Part shown: in pieces, positions 54,862 to 64,000 of the stretch
How the letters are laid out: each line of letters starts with the position of its first letter
Numbering within the stretch: position 1 is the stretch's first letter
DNA from: Geodermatophilaceae bacterium NBWT11
Lineage (GTDB): Bacteria; Actinomycetota; Actinomycetes; Mycobacteriales; Geodermatophilaceae
Direction of reading: 5' to 3'
NCBI GenBank assembly: GCA_014218215.1
Contig: CP043652.1
Coordinates: forward strand, 1,426,001-1,490,000
Length of the DNA stretch: 64,000 nucleotides
The notes under the pieces: model-generated
Told to the model about the DNA's origin: nothing
Seen by the model: only the letters and a program-made list of their open reading frames with translations
Database searches by the model: none
Position numbers and translations under genes: made by a program

Positions 54862-55412
54862 GCCAGGCCCAGGTCGCGGAGGTCGAACGCGGCGAGGTAG
54901 GTGTATCCGGCGGCCTCGACGGCCGCGCGCGCCCCGCGGTCGACGATCACGGCGATGCCGACGACCTCGGCCCCGGCCTCGGTGAGCGCCTCGGCGGCGG
55001 TCAGCGGGCTGGTGCCGGTGGTGGAGACGTCCTCGACGACGAGCACCGTGCGGCCGGCGACGTCGGGGCCCTCGATCCGGCGCTGCAGGCCGTGCGCCTT
55101 GCCCTGCTTGCGGACGACGCAGGCGTCCAGGAAGCCCTGACCGTCGCTGGCCGCGTGCAGCATCGCCGTGGCCACCGGGTCGGCACCCAGGGTCAGCCCG
55201 CCGACGACGTCGTAGGACAGGTCGACGGTGAGCTGGCGCATCACCCGGCCCACCAGCGGGGCCCCCTCGTGGTGCAGCGTCAGCCGGCGGAGGTCGATGT
55301 ACCAGTCGGCCTCGGCGCCAGAGGAGAGCGTCACCTTCCCGTGCACCACGGCGAGGTCGGTGATCAGCTCCAGGAGCCGGTCACGGTCGGGGTGGTGGGA
55401 GGGCGCGGTCAT
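54858..55412 (-). CDS. pyrE: Orotate phosphoribosyltransferase
   Basis: 184 aa. Forms OMP from orotate and PRPP in pyrimidine synthesis. The PRPP-binding motif VLVVEDVSTTGTS is near residue 122, with SSGAEADWYIDLRRLTLH at the N-terminus and KAHGLQRRIEG in the flexible loop. ATG 55412 has TACGGT 7 nt upstream; longer frames would run through tspO. Not adjacent to other pyrimidine genes. Confidence 0.94.
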   Translation of the reverse strand: MTAPSHHPDRDRLLELITDLAVVHGKVTLSSGAEADWYIDLRRLTLHHEGAPLVGRVMRQLTVDLSYDVVGGLTLGADPVATAMLHAASDGQGFLDACVVRKQGKAHGLQRRIEGPDVAGRTVLVVEDVSTTGTSPLTAAEALTEAGAEVVGIAVIVDRGARAAVEAAGYTYLAAFDLRDLGLA

Positions 55413-55419
55413 GCGCCCG

Positions 55420-55425
55420 ACCGTA
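55420..55425 (-). promoter_or_regulatory. -10 hexamer of leaderless pyrE
   Basis: Minus-strand TACGGT, 7 nt before ATG 55412. Confidence 0.58.
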
Positions 55426-55445
55426 CTGGGGACGACGATCCGGGC

Positions 55446-55910
55446 ATGACCTCCTCCTCGGACCGGGTGGCCGCGGCTGCCCTCGCCGTCGGTTCCGCCG
55501 TCGTCGGTGGCCTGGCCACCGACCCGGACAGTCGCTGGTTCCGGCGCCTGGACAAGCCGGCGTTCTACCCGCCACCGCAGGCCTTCGGCATCGTCTGGAG
55601 CGCGCTCTACACCGGCATCGCCTGGGCCGGTGGCGAGGTCCTGAGCCGGGCCGACGGGCAGCAGCGCCACGACTTCGGCCGGGCCTACGCGGCGAACCTG
55701 GCGCTGAACACCGCCTGGACGCCGCTGTTCTTCCGGGCCCACCGGCCGTGGCTGGCCACCGCGGAGTCCGCTCTGCTCACCGCCTCCACGGTCGACCTGG
55801 TGCGGCGGGCCGACCGGGTGAGCCGTCCCGCGGCCGCGGCGCTGGTGCCCTACGCGGCCTGGACGGCGTTCGCGACGGTGCTGTCCGGGGCCATCGCCCG
55901 GCGGAACTGA
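55446..55910 (+). CDS. TspO/MBR family membrane protein
   Basis: 154 aa with five membrane segments. RRLDKPAFYPPPQAFGIVWSALYTGIAW, LALNTAWTPLFFRAHRPW and PYAAWTAFATVLSG are the Trp/Pro-rich TspO hallmarks that line the tetrapyrrole-binding pocket. Bacterial TspO proteins bind or degrade porphyrins and act in stress responses. ATG 55446 is set 33 bases from divergent pyrE; GACGAT lies 6 nt upstream as a weak -10. Confidence 0.9.
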   Translation: MTSSSDRVAAAALAVGSAVVGGLATDPDSRWFRRLDKPAFYPPPQAFGIVWSALYTGIAWAGGEVLSRADGQQRHDFGRAYAANLALNTAWTPLFFRAHRPWLATAESALLTASTVDLVRRADRVSRPAAAALVPYAAWTAFATVLSGAIARRN

Positions 55911-55924
55911 CCCACCACGCGCGG

Positions 55925-55959
55925 CAGGGCCGCCGTCCGGGGTGCGGACGGCGGCCCTG
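55925..55959. terminator. Bidirectional hairpin terminator
   Basis: Perfect 14-bp stem CAGGGCCGCCGTCC/GGACGGCGGCCCTG with a 7-nt loop, between convergent tspO and fasciclin genes. Confidence 0.87.
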
Positions 55960-55979
55960 ACGGGTCGTGCGGGGTTCGA

Positions 55980-56663
55980 TCAGGCAGCGGCGGGCGCGAG
56001 GACCTGGTCGATGATGTAGACGGTCGCGTTCTCGGTCTGCACGTTGCCGCAGATGACGTTGGCGTCAGCGGAGGCCAGCAGGGTCTGGTCGGCCGAGATG
56101 GTGAACGACTCGCCGGAGCCCTCGATGGTGACGGTGTCGCCGAGCAGGGTGGTCTGCTCGCCGGCCAGCGCGTCGGGGGCCAGGCGGCCGCCGATGACGT
56201 GGTGCTGCAGGACCGAGGTCAGCTGCGGCACGTCGGCCAGCAGGGCGTTGAGGTTCTCCGACGGGACGGCCTCGAACGCCGGGTTGGCCGGGGCCAGCAC
56301 GGTGATGTCCTCGGCGGAGTTCAGGGTGTCGACCAGGTTGGCGGCCGTGACGGCCTGGACCAGGGTCGAGAGCACCGGGTTGCCGGAGGCGGCGGTGGCG
56401 ACCGGCTGGGCGCTCATCGTGTCGAAGGAGCCCTCACCGTCGGTGGGGACCAGCGAGCAGGCCTCGCCGAAGGGCTCGGTGGAGGCGGCCTCGGTGGTCT
56501 CCGAGGAGGTGGCGCTCTCGGCGGCCGAGGAGGCGGCGGAGGTGGCCGAACCGACGGCGTCGCCGGCCTCGTCCGCGGCGTCGGAGCCACAGGCGGTCAT
56601 GGTGAGCGCGAAGGCGGAGGTGGCGGCGATCAGGGCGCCACGGGTGAGACGGGTGCTCTTCAT
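55980..56663 (-). CDS. Fasciclin-domain lipoprotein
   Basis: 227 aa. The signal peptide ends in lipobox MTAC near residue 25, followed by an Ala/Ser/Glu-rich linker. One fasciclin (FAS1) domain fills residues 85-227: NPVLSTLVQAVTAANLVDTLNSAEDITVLAPANPAF, LTSVLQHHVIGGRL and YIIDQVLAPA. It is of the MPB70/MPB83 type. ATG 56663 has GAGGAG upstream. It follows a molybdoenzyme gene on the same strand across 150 bases, an association also seen with SigK-type loci, though no sigK is present here. Confidence 0.9.
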   Translation of the reverse strand: MKSTRLTRGALIAATSAFALTMTACGSDAADEAGDAVGSATSAASSAAESATSSETTEAASTEPFGEACSLVPTDGEGSFDTMSAQPVATAASGNPVLSTLVQAVTAANLVDTLNSAEDITVLAPANPAFEAVPSENLNALLADVPQLTSVLQHHVIGGRLAPDALAGEQTTLLGDTVTIEGSGESFTISADQTLLASADANVICGNVQTENATVYIIDQVLAPAAA

Positions 56664-56813
56664 GGGGTGGTGCTCCTCGTACTCGTGCGACGGCGTGTCG
56701 CGGTGGGGGGTTGTCCCGGTCGGGCCGGGGCGCCTCCGGCCGGATGGCCGTCGACGAGCTCTGTGGGTGTGCTCAGCTGCTGGACAGCGGAAACACGGTT
56801 GGGCGGTTCGTGA

Positions 56814-58520
56814 TCACGTCGTGACCACCCGGATCGAGTGCAGTCCGGTGGCGCCGTTCGGGAACGGGGCGACCCGCTCCTCGGTCTGCGTCTCACCGGT
56901 CGTGTCCGTGGCCCGGACGGTGAACTGGTGCTGGCCGGCGGCGAGGTCCACGGGCAGGACCCACTGGCGCCAGAGGTCGGCGTTCACCTCGGGGGACAGC
57001 TGCGCCTCCACCCAGTCGGCGTCGTCGACCTTGACCTCGACCTTGGCGATCCCCCGGCCCTGGGCCCAGGCGACGCCCGCGACCGGGGTCGTGCCGGCGG
57101 GGATGTTGCGCAGGGCGGCCGGGGTGTCGATCCGGGAGAAGACCTTGATCGGGGCGTCGGTGGCCCAGTCCCGCTCGGTCCAGTAGGCGTCGACGGCGTC
57201 GTAGGTGGTCGCCTGGATCTCGGTGAGCCACTTGCAGGCCGACACGTAGCCGTAGAGACCGGGGATGAGCATCCGGACCGGGAAGCCGTGGTCCACCAGG
57301 AGCGGCTCGCCGTTCATGCCGATCGCCAGCATCGCGTCCTCGACGTCGAGCGCGGACTCGGTCGGCGTGCCGATGGTCATGCCGTCGGAGGACCGGCAGA
57401 CCAGCTGGTTGGAGGAGGACTGGACGCCGTTCTCGCGGAGGAAGTCCCCGAGCGGGACGCCGATCCAGCGGGCGGTGCTGGCCAGCTTGCCGCCGACCTC
57501 GTTGGAGACGCAGGTCAGCGTGATGTCCCGCTCGATCAGGTCGTCGCGGTCGAAGAGCTCCTGGAGCGTGAAGCTGCGGGGGCTGTCGAACATCCCGCTC
57601 AGCGTCAGCGAGTACTCCGAGGGGCTGATCTGGGGCACGGTGATGGCCGTGTCGACCCGGTAGAAGTCGGAGTTGGCGGTGAAGAGCGGGGTCAGGTCGG
57701 GGGTGCTGGTCGCCAGGTCGGCACCGGCCGGCAGGGCCGGGGCGGCCGAGGACGGGCTGGGCAGGCTCAGGTCGGACCGGGCGCCGGCGACGTCGAAGCG
57801 ACGCTGCAGCAGACGGCCACCTCCGCCGGTGACGACGGCGGCACCCACCGCGACACCGGAGGTGAGGAAGAAGCGGCGGCGGTCGAGCGCGAAGCCCTTC
57901 CGGTCACCGGAGCCGAGCACCTCGCGCAGCCGGTCGACGATCGCCTCGTCGGCGTGCTGCCGGGAGGCTGTCGAGCCCCCACCCTCGACCCGGGCGACCG
58001 GGGCGGGGGCCGAGCTGCGGGCGGAGGCCAGCAGCGGGGAGACCAGCGCGCCGAGGGCGACCACGCCCACCAGGGCGCCGACCAGGGAGGGCAGCCCGTC
58101 GAGCAGGCCACCGGCCGGACGGGTCACCGCGGCGACGACGCCGATGACGCCGAAGAGCGCGATGCCCAGGAAGCCGACCAGTCGGCTGCGCAGCGAGACC
58201 AGGCCGACGGCGAGGGCGTAGAGCGCGATGACGACCAGCACGCCGCCGATGAGGACGATCTTGTCGTCCTCGCCGAACTGCTCGATGGCGAAGCTCTTGA
58301 GCGACTCGGGGGTGAGCGTGATGGCCGCGTTGCCGACGGCGACGACCGGGCTGGAGGCGGGGCCCACGAGACCGGCGACCAGCTCCCCGACGCCCAGCGC
58401 GACGGCGGCGGCCAGGAGGCCGGCGAGGGCGGCGAGCACCCGACGCAGTCGACGGGCACCCCGGGTGGGGGCGTCGTCGGCGCCGGCTGCGGGGGCCGGG
58501 GACTGCTCGGTCAGGGTCAC
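56814..58520 (-). CDS. Membrane-anchored molybdopterin oxidoreductase (sulfite oxidase-like)
   Basis: 568 aa. Four membrane segments lie in residues 20-165, then a linker and a basic segment DRRRFFLTSGVAVGAAVVTGGGG with a further hydrophobic stretch. The soluble domain (about 265-480) is the sulfite-oxidase-type Moco domain, with molybdenum-ligand Cys in ITLTCVSNEVGGKLAS and CRSSDGMTIGTPTESALD and HGFPVRMLIPGLYGYVSACKWLTEI. A C-terminal Mo-co dimerisation domain follows. GTG 58520 is the likely start; GTG 58592 is possible. Substrate unknown; located at the outer face. Confidence 0.88.
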   Translation of the reverse strand: MTLTEQSPAPAAGADDAPTRGARRLRRVLAALAGLLAAAVALGVGELVAGLVGPASSPVVAVGNAAITLTPESLKSFAIEQFGEDDKIVLIGGVLVVIALYALAVGLVSLRSRLVGFLGIALFGVIGVVAAVTRPAGGLLDGLPSLVGALVGVVALGALVSPLLASARSSAPAPVARVEGGGSTASRQHADEAIVDRLREVLGSGDRKGFALDRRRFFLTSGVAVGAAVVTGGGGRLLQRRFDVAGARSDLSLPSPSSAAPALPAGADLATSTPDLTPLFTANSDFYRVDTAITVPQISPSEYSLTLSGMFDSPRSFTLQELFDRDDLIERDITLTCVSNEVGGKLASTARWIGVPLGDFLRENGVQSSSNQLVCRSSDGMTIGTPTESALDVEDAMLAIGMNGEPLLVDHGFPVRMLIPGLYGYVSACKWLTEIQATTYDAVDAYWTERDWATDAPIKVFSRIDTPAALRNIPAGTTPVAGVAWAQGRGIAKVEVKVDDADWVEAQLSPEVNADLWRQWVLPVDLAAGQHQFTVRATDTTGETQTEERVAPFPNGATGLHSIRVVTT

Positions 58521-58623
58521 GCCCTGGGTTCGGGCCGAGTGCGTCAACGGTTCATCACGAACCTGTAACGACTGTGGAACGGGGCTGGGCACCGGCTGTG
58601 GGTCTGCGTGCCAGGGTGGGCCG

Positions 58624-59115
58624 GTGCCCCAGACGAGCAGCCCGTCCCCGAGCCCGGCCCCGCCGTCGTTGCGGATCGCGGTAGGCCTGCTCCTGCTGCT
58701 CGCGGTGCTGCTGCTGGCCAGCGGGGCGTTGACCCTGGCCGGGCGCGAGACGGTGGTCGACCGGTTCCTGTCCGTCCAGCCCGACCTGGACCGGGAGACC
58801 GTGATGCGGTCCCTCGTGCTGGGCCAGGTCCGCTACCTGCTGGTCGGGGTCGCCGCGCTCGTGGCGGCCGTCTTCCTGCTGCGCCGCCGGGCGTGGTCCC
58901 GCTGGCTGGGCCTGCTGGCCGTGCTGTTCCTGGGCCTGCTGACGCTGCTGTCGATGGTGGACGCCGGCGGCGCCACCCTGTTCTCCCTGCTGGTCGTGGT
59001 GCTCTGCGTCGGTGCCGCCAGCAGCCTGCTGGCCGGGACCACCGCCTCCGCCGTCGGGCGCGGTCGGACGCCGGGGAGCACCCCGGGGACCGCCGCGCCC
59101 GACCGGCGCAGCTGA
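58624..59115 (+). CDS. Unknown small membrane protein
   Basis: 163 aa, GTG 58624. Ser/Pro-rich N-terminus, then four hydrophobic segments (about 17-40, 70-88, 93-112, 115-135) and a short hydrophilic tail. No recognisable motif. Divergent from the molybdoenzyme by 103 bases. A CAGGGT hexamer lies 6 nt upstream, weakly like the other leaderless -10s. Its stop is 6 bases from that of the convergent membrane protein. Confidence 0.7.
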   Translation: MPQTSSPSPSPAPPSLRIAVGLLLLLAVLLLASGALTLAGRETVVDRFLSVQPDLDRETVMRSLVLGQVRYLLVGVAALVAAVFLLRRRAWSRWLGLLAVLFLGLLTLLSMVDAGGATLFSLLVVVLCVGAASSLLAGTTASAVGRGRTPGSTPGTAAPDRRS

Positions 59116-59121
59116 CCGGGG

Positions 59122-59883
59122 TCAGCCGGGCAGGCCGGCCTTCCGACGCTGGCCCTGCACCCGGTACCAGTCGTTGGACGGCTTGAGGGCGAGCAGGGCG
59201 ACCGCCGCGGCGAGCAGCAGGAACTGCAGCACGCCGAGCAGGGTGATCACCAGCAGCGGGGCGCCGAACACCGAGAAGACCCCCAGCAGGCCCAGCCCGC
59301 CGAACACCCAGAGCACGATGCGCGCCCAGTTCTGGCCCTTCCAGGCGAAGTACGCCATGGTCCCGTAGAGCGCGACGCCGAGAAGCGTGACGATCGCGCC
59401 CGCGGTCACCCCCGTGGTGCTGATCGAGTCGGTCAGCGACGAGCCGAACGTGGCCTCGTAGTCGGCCCGGCTGTAGCCGAGGTCCTCGAAGGCCTGGTCG
59501 ACGTAGGCGTCCAGGTTGACGAACGTGATGATCGAGGTGATCAGCCCGATGACGGCCGCGGCCACGAAGGCGTAGATGCCGTACGTGACCGTGCTCGGCC
59601 GCGACATCGGCGGCGGGACCGGCCCACCGGGGCCCGGCTGGCCGTACCCCTGCTGGCCGTACGCCTGTTGCTGCCCGTACGGCGGCTGTCCGTACTGCGG
59701 CTGTCCCTGCTGCTGACCCCAGCCCGACGGCGGCTGCTGGCCGTAGCCGCCCTGGGGCTGCTGCCCCCAGCCACCCTGCGGCTGCTGGCCGTACCCGCCC
59801 TGCGGGGTGGGGCCTCCGCCCTGCCCGCCCTGTTCTCCCCAGCCGGGCTGCCCCTGCTGGCCGTACCCCTGCGGTCCGGACAC
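59122..59883 (-). CDS. Gln/Gly-repeat membrane protein
   Basis: 253 aa. GTG 59883 follows GAGGAG. Residues 1-88 are low-complexity with octapeptide-like repeats of the type GGYGQQPQ and GGWGQQPQ, probably cytosolic and disordered. Residues 98-235 hold four membrane segments with a loop AYVDQAFEDLGYSRADYEATFGSS after the first. Such Gly/Gln/Tyr-rich N-termini on small membrane proteins are common in Actinobacteria; function unknown. Confidence 0.78.
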   Translation of the reverse strand: MSGPQGYGQQGQPGWGEQGGQGGGPTPQGGYGQQPQGGWGQQPQGGYGQQPPSGWGQQQGQPQYGQPPYGQQQAYGQQGYGQPGPGGPVPPPMSRPSTVTYGIYAFVAAAVIGLITSIITFVNLDAYVDQAFEDLGYSRADYEATFGSSLTDSISTTGVTAGAIVTLLGVALYGTMAYFAWKGQNWARIVLWVFGGLGLLGVFSVFGAPLLVITLLGVLQFLLLAAAVALLALKPSNDWYRVQGQRRKAGLPG

Positions 59884-59920
59884 TGACTGCTCCTCGCTGA
59901 CGACTGCACTGGCGCGGGGA

Positions 59921-60358
59921 TCATGTCCTGTCCGGTCCGCCGGTGGGCGTCGACGTGCCGACCGGCCACCCGATCGGGCGGGGTGCGTCCGGTCGCACCC
60001 ACTCCCGGCTGTCCGGGTGCAGCAGCAGCCCGAGGACGACCACCCCGGCGAGCACTCCCCACGGGGAGAGGGACACCGTCGCCACCGCCAGCCCGGCGAC
60101 CTCGACGACCACCAGCACCCACCAGGCCCACCGGTGCCGGCCGTGGAACGCCCTGAGCACCAGGCCCCACCCGACCAGCAGGCCGACCACACCGCCGAGC
60201 ACCGGCCCGGCCACCCCGGCAGGCTCCGCGAGGGCGAACGCCGACAGCGCCAGGAGGGGCAGCCCGGCCAGAACCATCTGCAGCACCCCCAGCCGCACGA
60301 CCCACCGCGTCGCCTGCAGCCCGCGCACCCGGGACCGCACCCCGTCCACCACGCCCAT
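59921..60358 (-). CDS. Unknown membrane protein
   Basis: 145 aa with four hydrophobic segments (LGVLQMVLAGLPLLALSAFAL, GPVLGGVVGLLVGWGLVL, WAWWVLVVVEVAGLAVATVSL, GVLAGVVVLGLLL) and a hydrophilic C-terminus. Start uncertain: ATG 60358 begins directly before the first amphipathic stretch; GTG at 60451 would add 31 Pro/Gly-rich residues and overlap the clpB terminator, so it is less likely. It ends 38 bases before the Gln/Gly-repeat protein on the same strand; the two may be co-transcribed. Confidence 0.68.
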   Translation of the reverse strand: MGVVDGVRSRVRGLQATRWVVRLGVLQMVLAGLPLLALSAFALAEPAGVAGPVLGGVVGLLVGWGLVLRAFHGRHRWAWWVLVVVEVAGLAVATVSLSPWGVLAGVVVLGLLLHPDSREWVRPDAPRPIGWPVGTSTPTGGPDRT

Positions 60359-60434
60359 GCCGCCCACCCCGTCCGTCCCGGCGACCGGACCACCCGGCCG
60401 CGCAGGAGGGACGGTGTCAGCCGGGACCGACCCC

Positions 60435-60473
60435 GCGCGGGCTCCGTCCACAGCCTGTGGACGGAGCCCGCGC
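60435..60473 (-). terminator. Hairpin terminator after clpB
   Basis: 19-bp palindromic arms GCGCGGGCTCCGTCCACAG with one central base, 6 bases past the clpB stop. The tip CAGCCTG would form the loop. Confidence 0.85.
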
Positions 60474-60478
60474 AGGGG

Positions 60479-63082
<2,604 letters not shown>

Positions 63083-63144
63083 GGTCGGGGTGGGGTCCTC
63101 TCGGGTGGGGTGCGCGGGTGACTCGTCGGGACAACGGGCGGTGG

Positions 63145-63165
63145 GTTGAGTCTGTTCCGCTCAAC
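63145..63165. promoter_or_regulatory. HAIR element (HspR operator)
   Basis: GTTGAGT-N7-GCTCAAC. The HspR consensus is CTTGAGT-N7-ACTCAAG; the TTGAG/CTCAA half sites and 7-base spacer match. It lies between clpB and divergent ohrR, at the expected place to repress clpB. Confidence 0.85.
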
Positions 63166-63232
63166 TCTGCGCGTCCAGTCGGGCACGACCCGGTCGCGTG
63201 TCGGAACCGACAGTCCCGCGCACCGCCCAACC

Positions 63233-63248
63233 CGGTCGGGCACCACCT
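63233..63248. promoter_or_regulatory. Possible OhrR autoregulatory site
   Basis: CGGTCGGGCACCACCT resembles one strand of the palindrome at 63722-63739 and touches the first base of the ohrR -10. A looser copy, CAGTCGGGCACGACCC, spans 63176-63191. Confidence 0.4.
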
Positions 63249-63253
63249 AGGCT
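63248..63253 (+). promoter_or_regulatory. -10 hexamer of leaderless ohrR
   Basis: TAGGCT, 6 nt before ATG 63260. Confidence 0.6.
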
Positions 63254-63259
63254 GACCCG

Positions 63260-63721
63260 ATGACGGACACCCCGTCGCCGAGCGTGGCTCTCGACGACCA
63301 GCTCTGCTTCGCCCTGTACGCCGCCTCGCGGGCGGTGACCGCGCGCTACCGCCCGATGCTGGACCGGATGGGCCTCACCTACCCCCAGTACCTGGTGATG
63401 ATGCTGCTCTGGGAGACCGACGGGCAGACCGTGGGCCAGCTCGGCGCCCGGCTCTCCCTGGACTCCGGCACGCTGTCGCCCCTGCTCAAGCGGCTGACCG
63501 CCGCCGGGCTGGTCAGCCGGCACCGCCGGGTGGACGACGAGCGGTCGGTCTCGATCCTGCTCACCGACGCCGGTCGCGCCCTGCAGACCCAGGCGATGGA
63601 CGTGTCGAGCGAGATGATCGGGGCACTGGGCCTGGAGATGGCCGAGTTCGACCACCTCAAGGACGAGCTGCGGGCCCTCACCGAACGCGTCGCGGAGGAC
63701 GGGAACACTCTCCGCGGCTGA
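63260..63721 (+). CDS. ohrR: MarR-family organic peroxide sensor OhrR
   Basis: 153 aa winged-helix regulator. DDQLCFALYAASRAVTARYRP places the peroxide-sensing Cys at residue 16, as in OhrR, and LTYPQYLVMMLLWE, GTLSPLLKRL (recognition helix) and DERSVSILLTDAG (wing) follow. Oxidation of this Cys releases OhrR from the promoter of the adjacent OsmC/Ohr gene. That gene lies 62 bases downstream, across a palindrome. Confidence 0.91.
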   Translation: MTDTPSPSVALDDQLCFALYAASRAVTARYRPMLDRMGLTYPQYLVMMLLWETDGQTVGQLGARLSLDSGTLSPLLKRLTAAGLVSRHRRVDDERSVSILLTDAGRALQTQAMDVSSEMIGALGLEMAEFDHLKDELRALTERVAEDGNTLRG

Positions 63722-63739
63722 TCGGTTGTGCACGACCGA
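63722..63739. promoter_or_regulatory. Candidate OhrR operator
   Basis: TCGGTTGTGCACGACCGA is an 18-base inverted repeat with one mismatched pair, lying in the gap between ohrR and the peroxidase gene, the expected place for OhrR control. Confidence 0.55.
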
Positions 63740-63783
63740 ACGGGGTCACCAGGCGGTGGCCCCTCGTCGACAGAGGAGTCAGC

Positions 63784-64000
63784 ATGCCCACTCGCACCGC
63801 ACGCACCGCCTGGAACGGCACCCTGGAAGAGGGCTCGGGCCAGGTCGAGCTCAGCAGCTCGAAGGTCGGCACCTACGAGGTCTCCTTCCCCAAGCGGGCG
63901 GCGGACGAGGCCGGCGGCACCACCTCCCCCGAGGAGCTCATCGCCGCGGCCCACTCGTCCTGCTACGCCATGCAGCTCTCGGCCCTGATCGCCCAGGCCG
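63784..64000 (+). CDS. OsmC/Ohr family peroxidase, 3'-truncated by window edge
   Basis: First 72 residues visible. MPTRTARTAWNGTLEEGSG, then SFPKRAADEAGGTTSPEELIAAAHSSCYAMQLSALIAQA holds the first of the two redox Cys residues (SSC) of OsmC/Ohr thiol peroxidases. Details of the N-terminus resemble OsmC more than Ohr. ATG 63784 follows GAGGAG. Pairing with ohrR indicates organic hydroperoxide detoxification. The gene continues past the window end. Confidence 0.9.
   Translation, partial: MPTRTARTAWNGTLEEGSGQVELSSSKVGTYEVSFPKRAADEAGGTTSPEELIAAAHSSCYAMQLSALIAQA

Noticed and set aside
56664-56813. SigK promoter for the fasciclin gene: CCATCC occurs in the gap.
   Set aside because: No CGAATA-like -10 is found at 16-17 bases; the best candidate is off by spacing and sequence.

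Overview
This is a very GC-rich, gene-dense chromosomal window from a high-GC actinobacterium, most likely Geodermatophilaceae or a close frankialean relative. The evidence is third-position G/C coding throughout, many GTG starts, a mycothiol-dependent formaldehyde dehydrogenase (mscR), the actinobacterial DUF3073 and DUF3151 proteins, a type VII secretion (ESX) locus, and a clpB preceded by a HAIR (HspR) operator. The lineage call is an inference from gene content. I see no rRNA, tRNA, CRISPR array, prophage or insertion sequence, and no gene-free stretch longer than about 250 bases.

Layout. 1-11.6 kb: ESX locus with eccC (cut by the window start), an EspC-like substrate, a PPE-like protein with a long Pro/Gly/Ala tail, eccE, two unknown proteins, an SseB-domain protein, an AAA+ ATPase fused to a right-handed beta-helix, and a MinD-like ATPase preceded by a short coupled leader ORF. 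11.6-15.4 kb: GMC oxidoreductase, adenylate-forming ligase and MBL hydrolase. 15.4-16.9 kb: three tandem paralogous lipoproteins, the middle one frameshifted. 17-21.5 kb: an M23 peptidase and a complete sugar-type ABC transporter. 21.7-23.1 kb: valine dehydrogenase and DUF3073. 23.3-44 kb: purine genes purM-purF, SCP-purL-purQ-purS, purC-purB, purD and purA, interleaved with mscR plus an MBL protein, an OFA-family MFS transporter with its small partner, a trio of small secreted proteins, two PilZ proteins, an AI-2E-family permease and a GDPD phosphodiesterase. 44-51 kb: an unknown protein, MFS exporter, a second ABC permease/ATPase pair without binding protein, a DUF559-like protein flanked by matching inverted repeats, DUF3151 and fba. 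51-60.4 kb: FAD disulfide reductase family protein, GlcD-like oxidase, DedA, pyrE, TspO, a fasciclin lipoprotein, a sulfite-oxidase-like molybdoenzyme and small membrane proteins. 60.4-64 kb: clpB, ohrR and an OsmC/Ohr-family gene cut by the window end.

Recurrent architecture. About eighteen genes, including purF, purS, purD, pyrE, mscR and ohrR, carry a TAnnnT -10 hexamer ending 6-8 nt before an ATG/GTG with no Shine-Dalgarno sequence, which suggests leaderless transcripts. Within operons, genes are coupled by GTGA, ATGA or TGATG overlaps. Convergent neighbours either share their last bases (three pairs share one CTAG) or are separated by a strong hairpin.

Most notable candidates: the leaderless leader ORF coupled to the ESX MinD-like ATPase; the beta-helix/AAA+ fusion in place of a TPR EccA; the 1-nt frameshift in the lipoprotein array; the AAW-signature secreted trio next to tandem PilZ proteins; and the second ABC ATPase with a degenerate signature motif.
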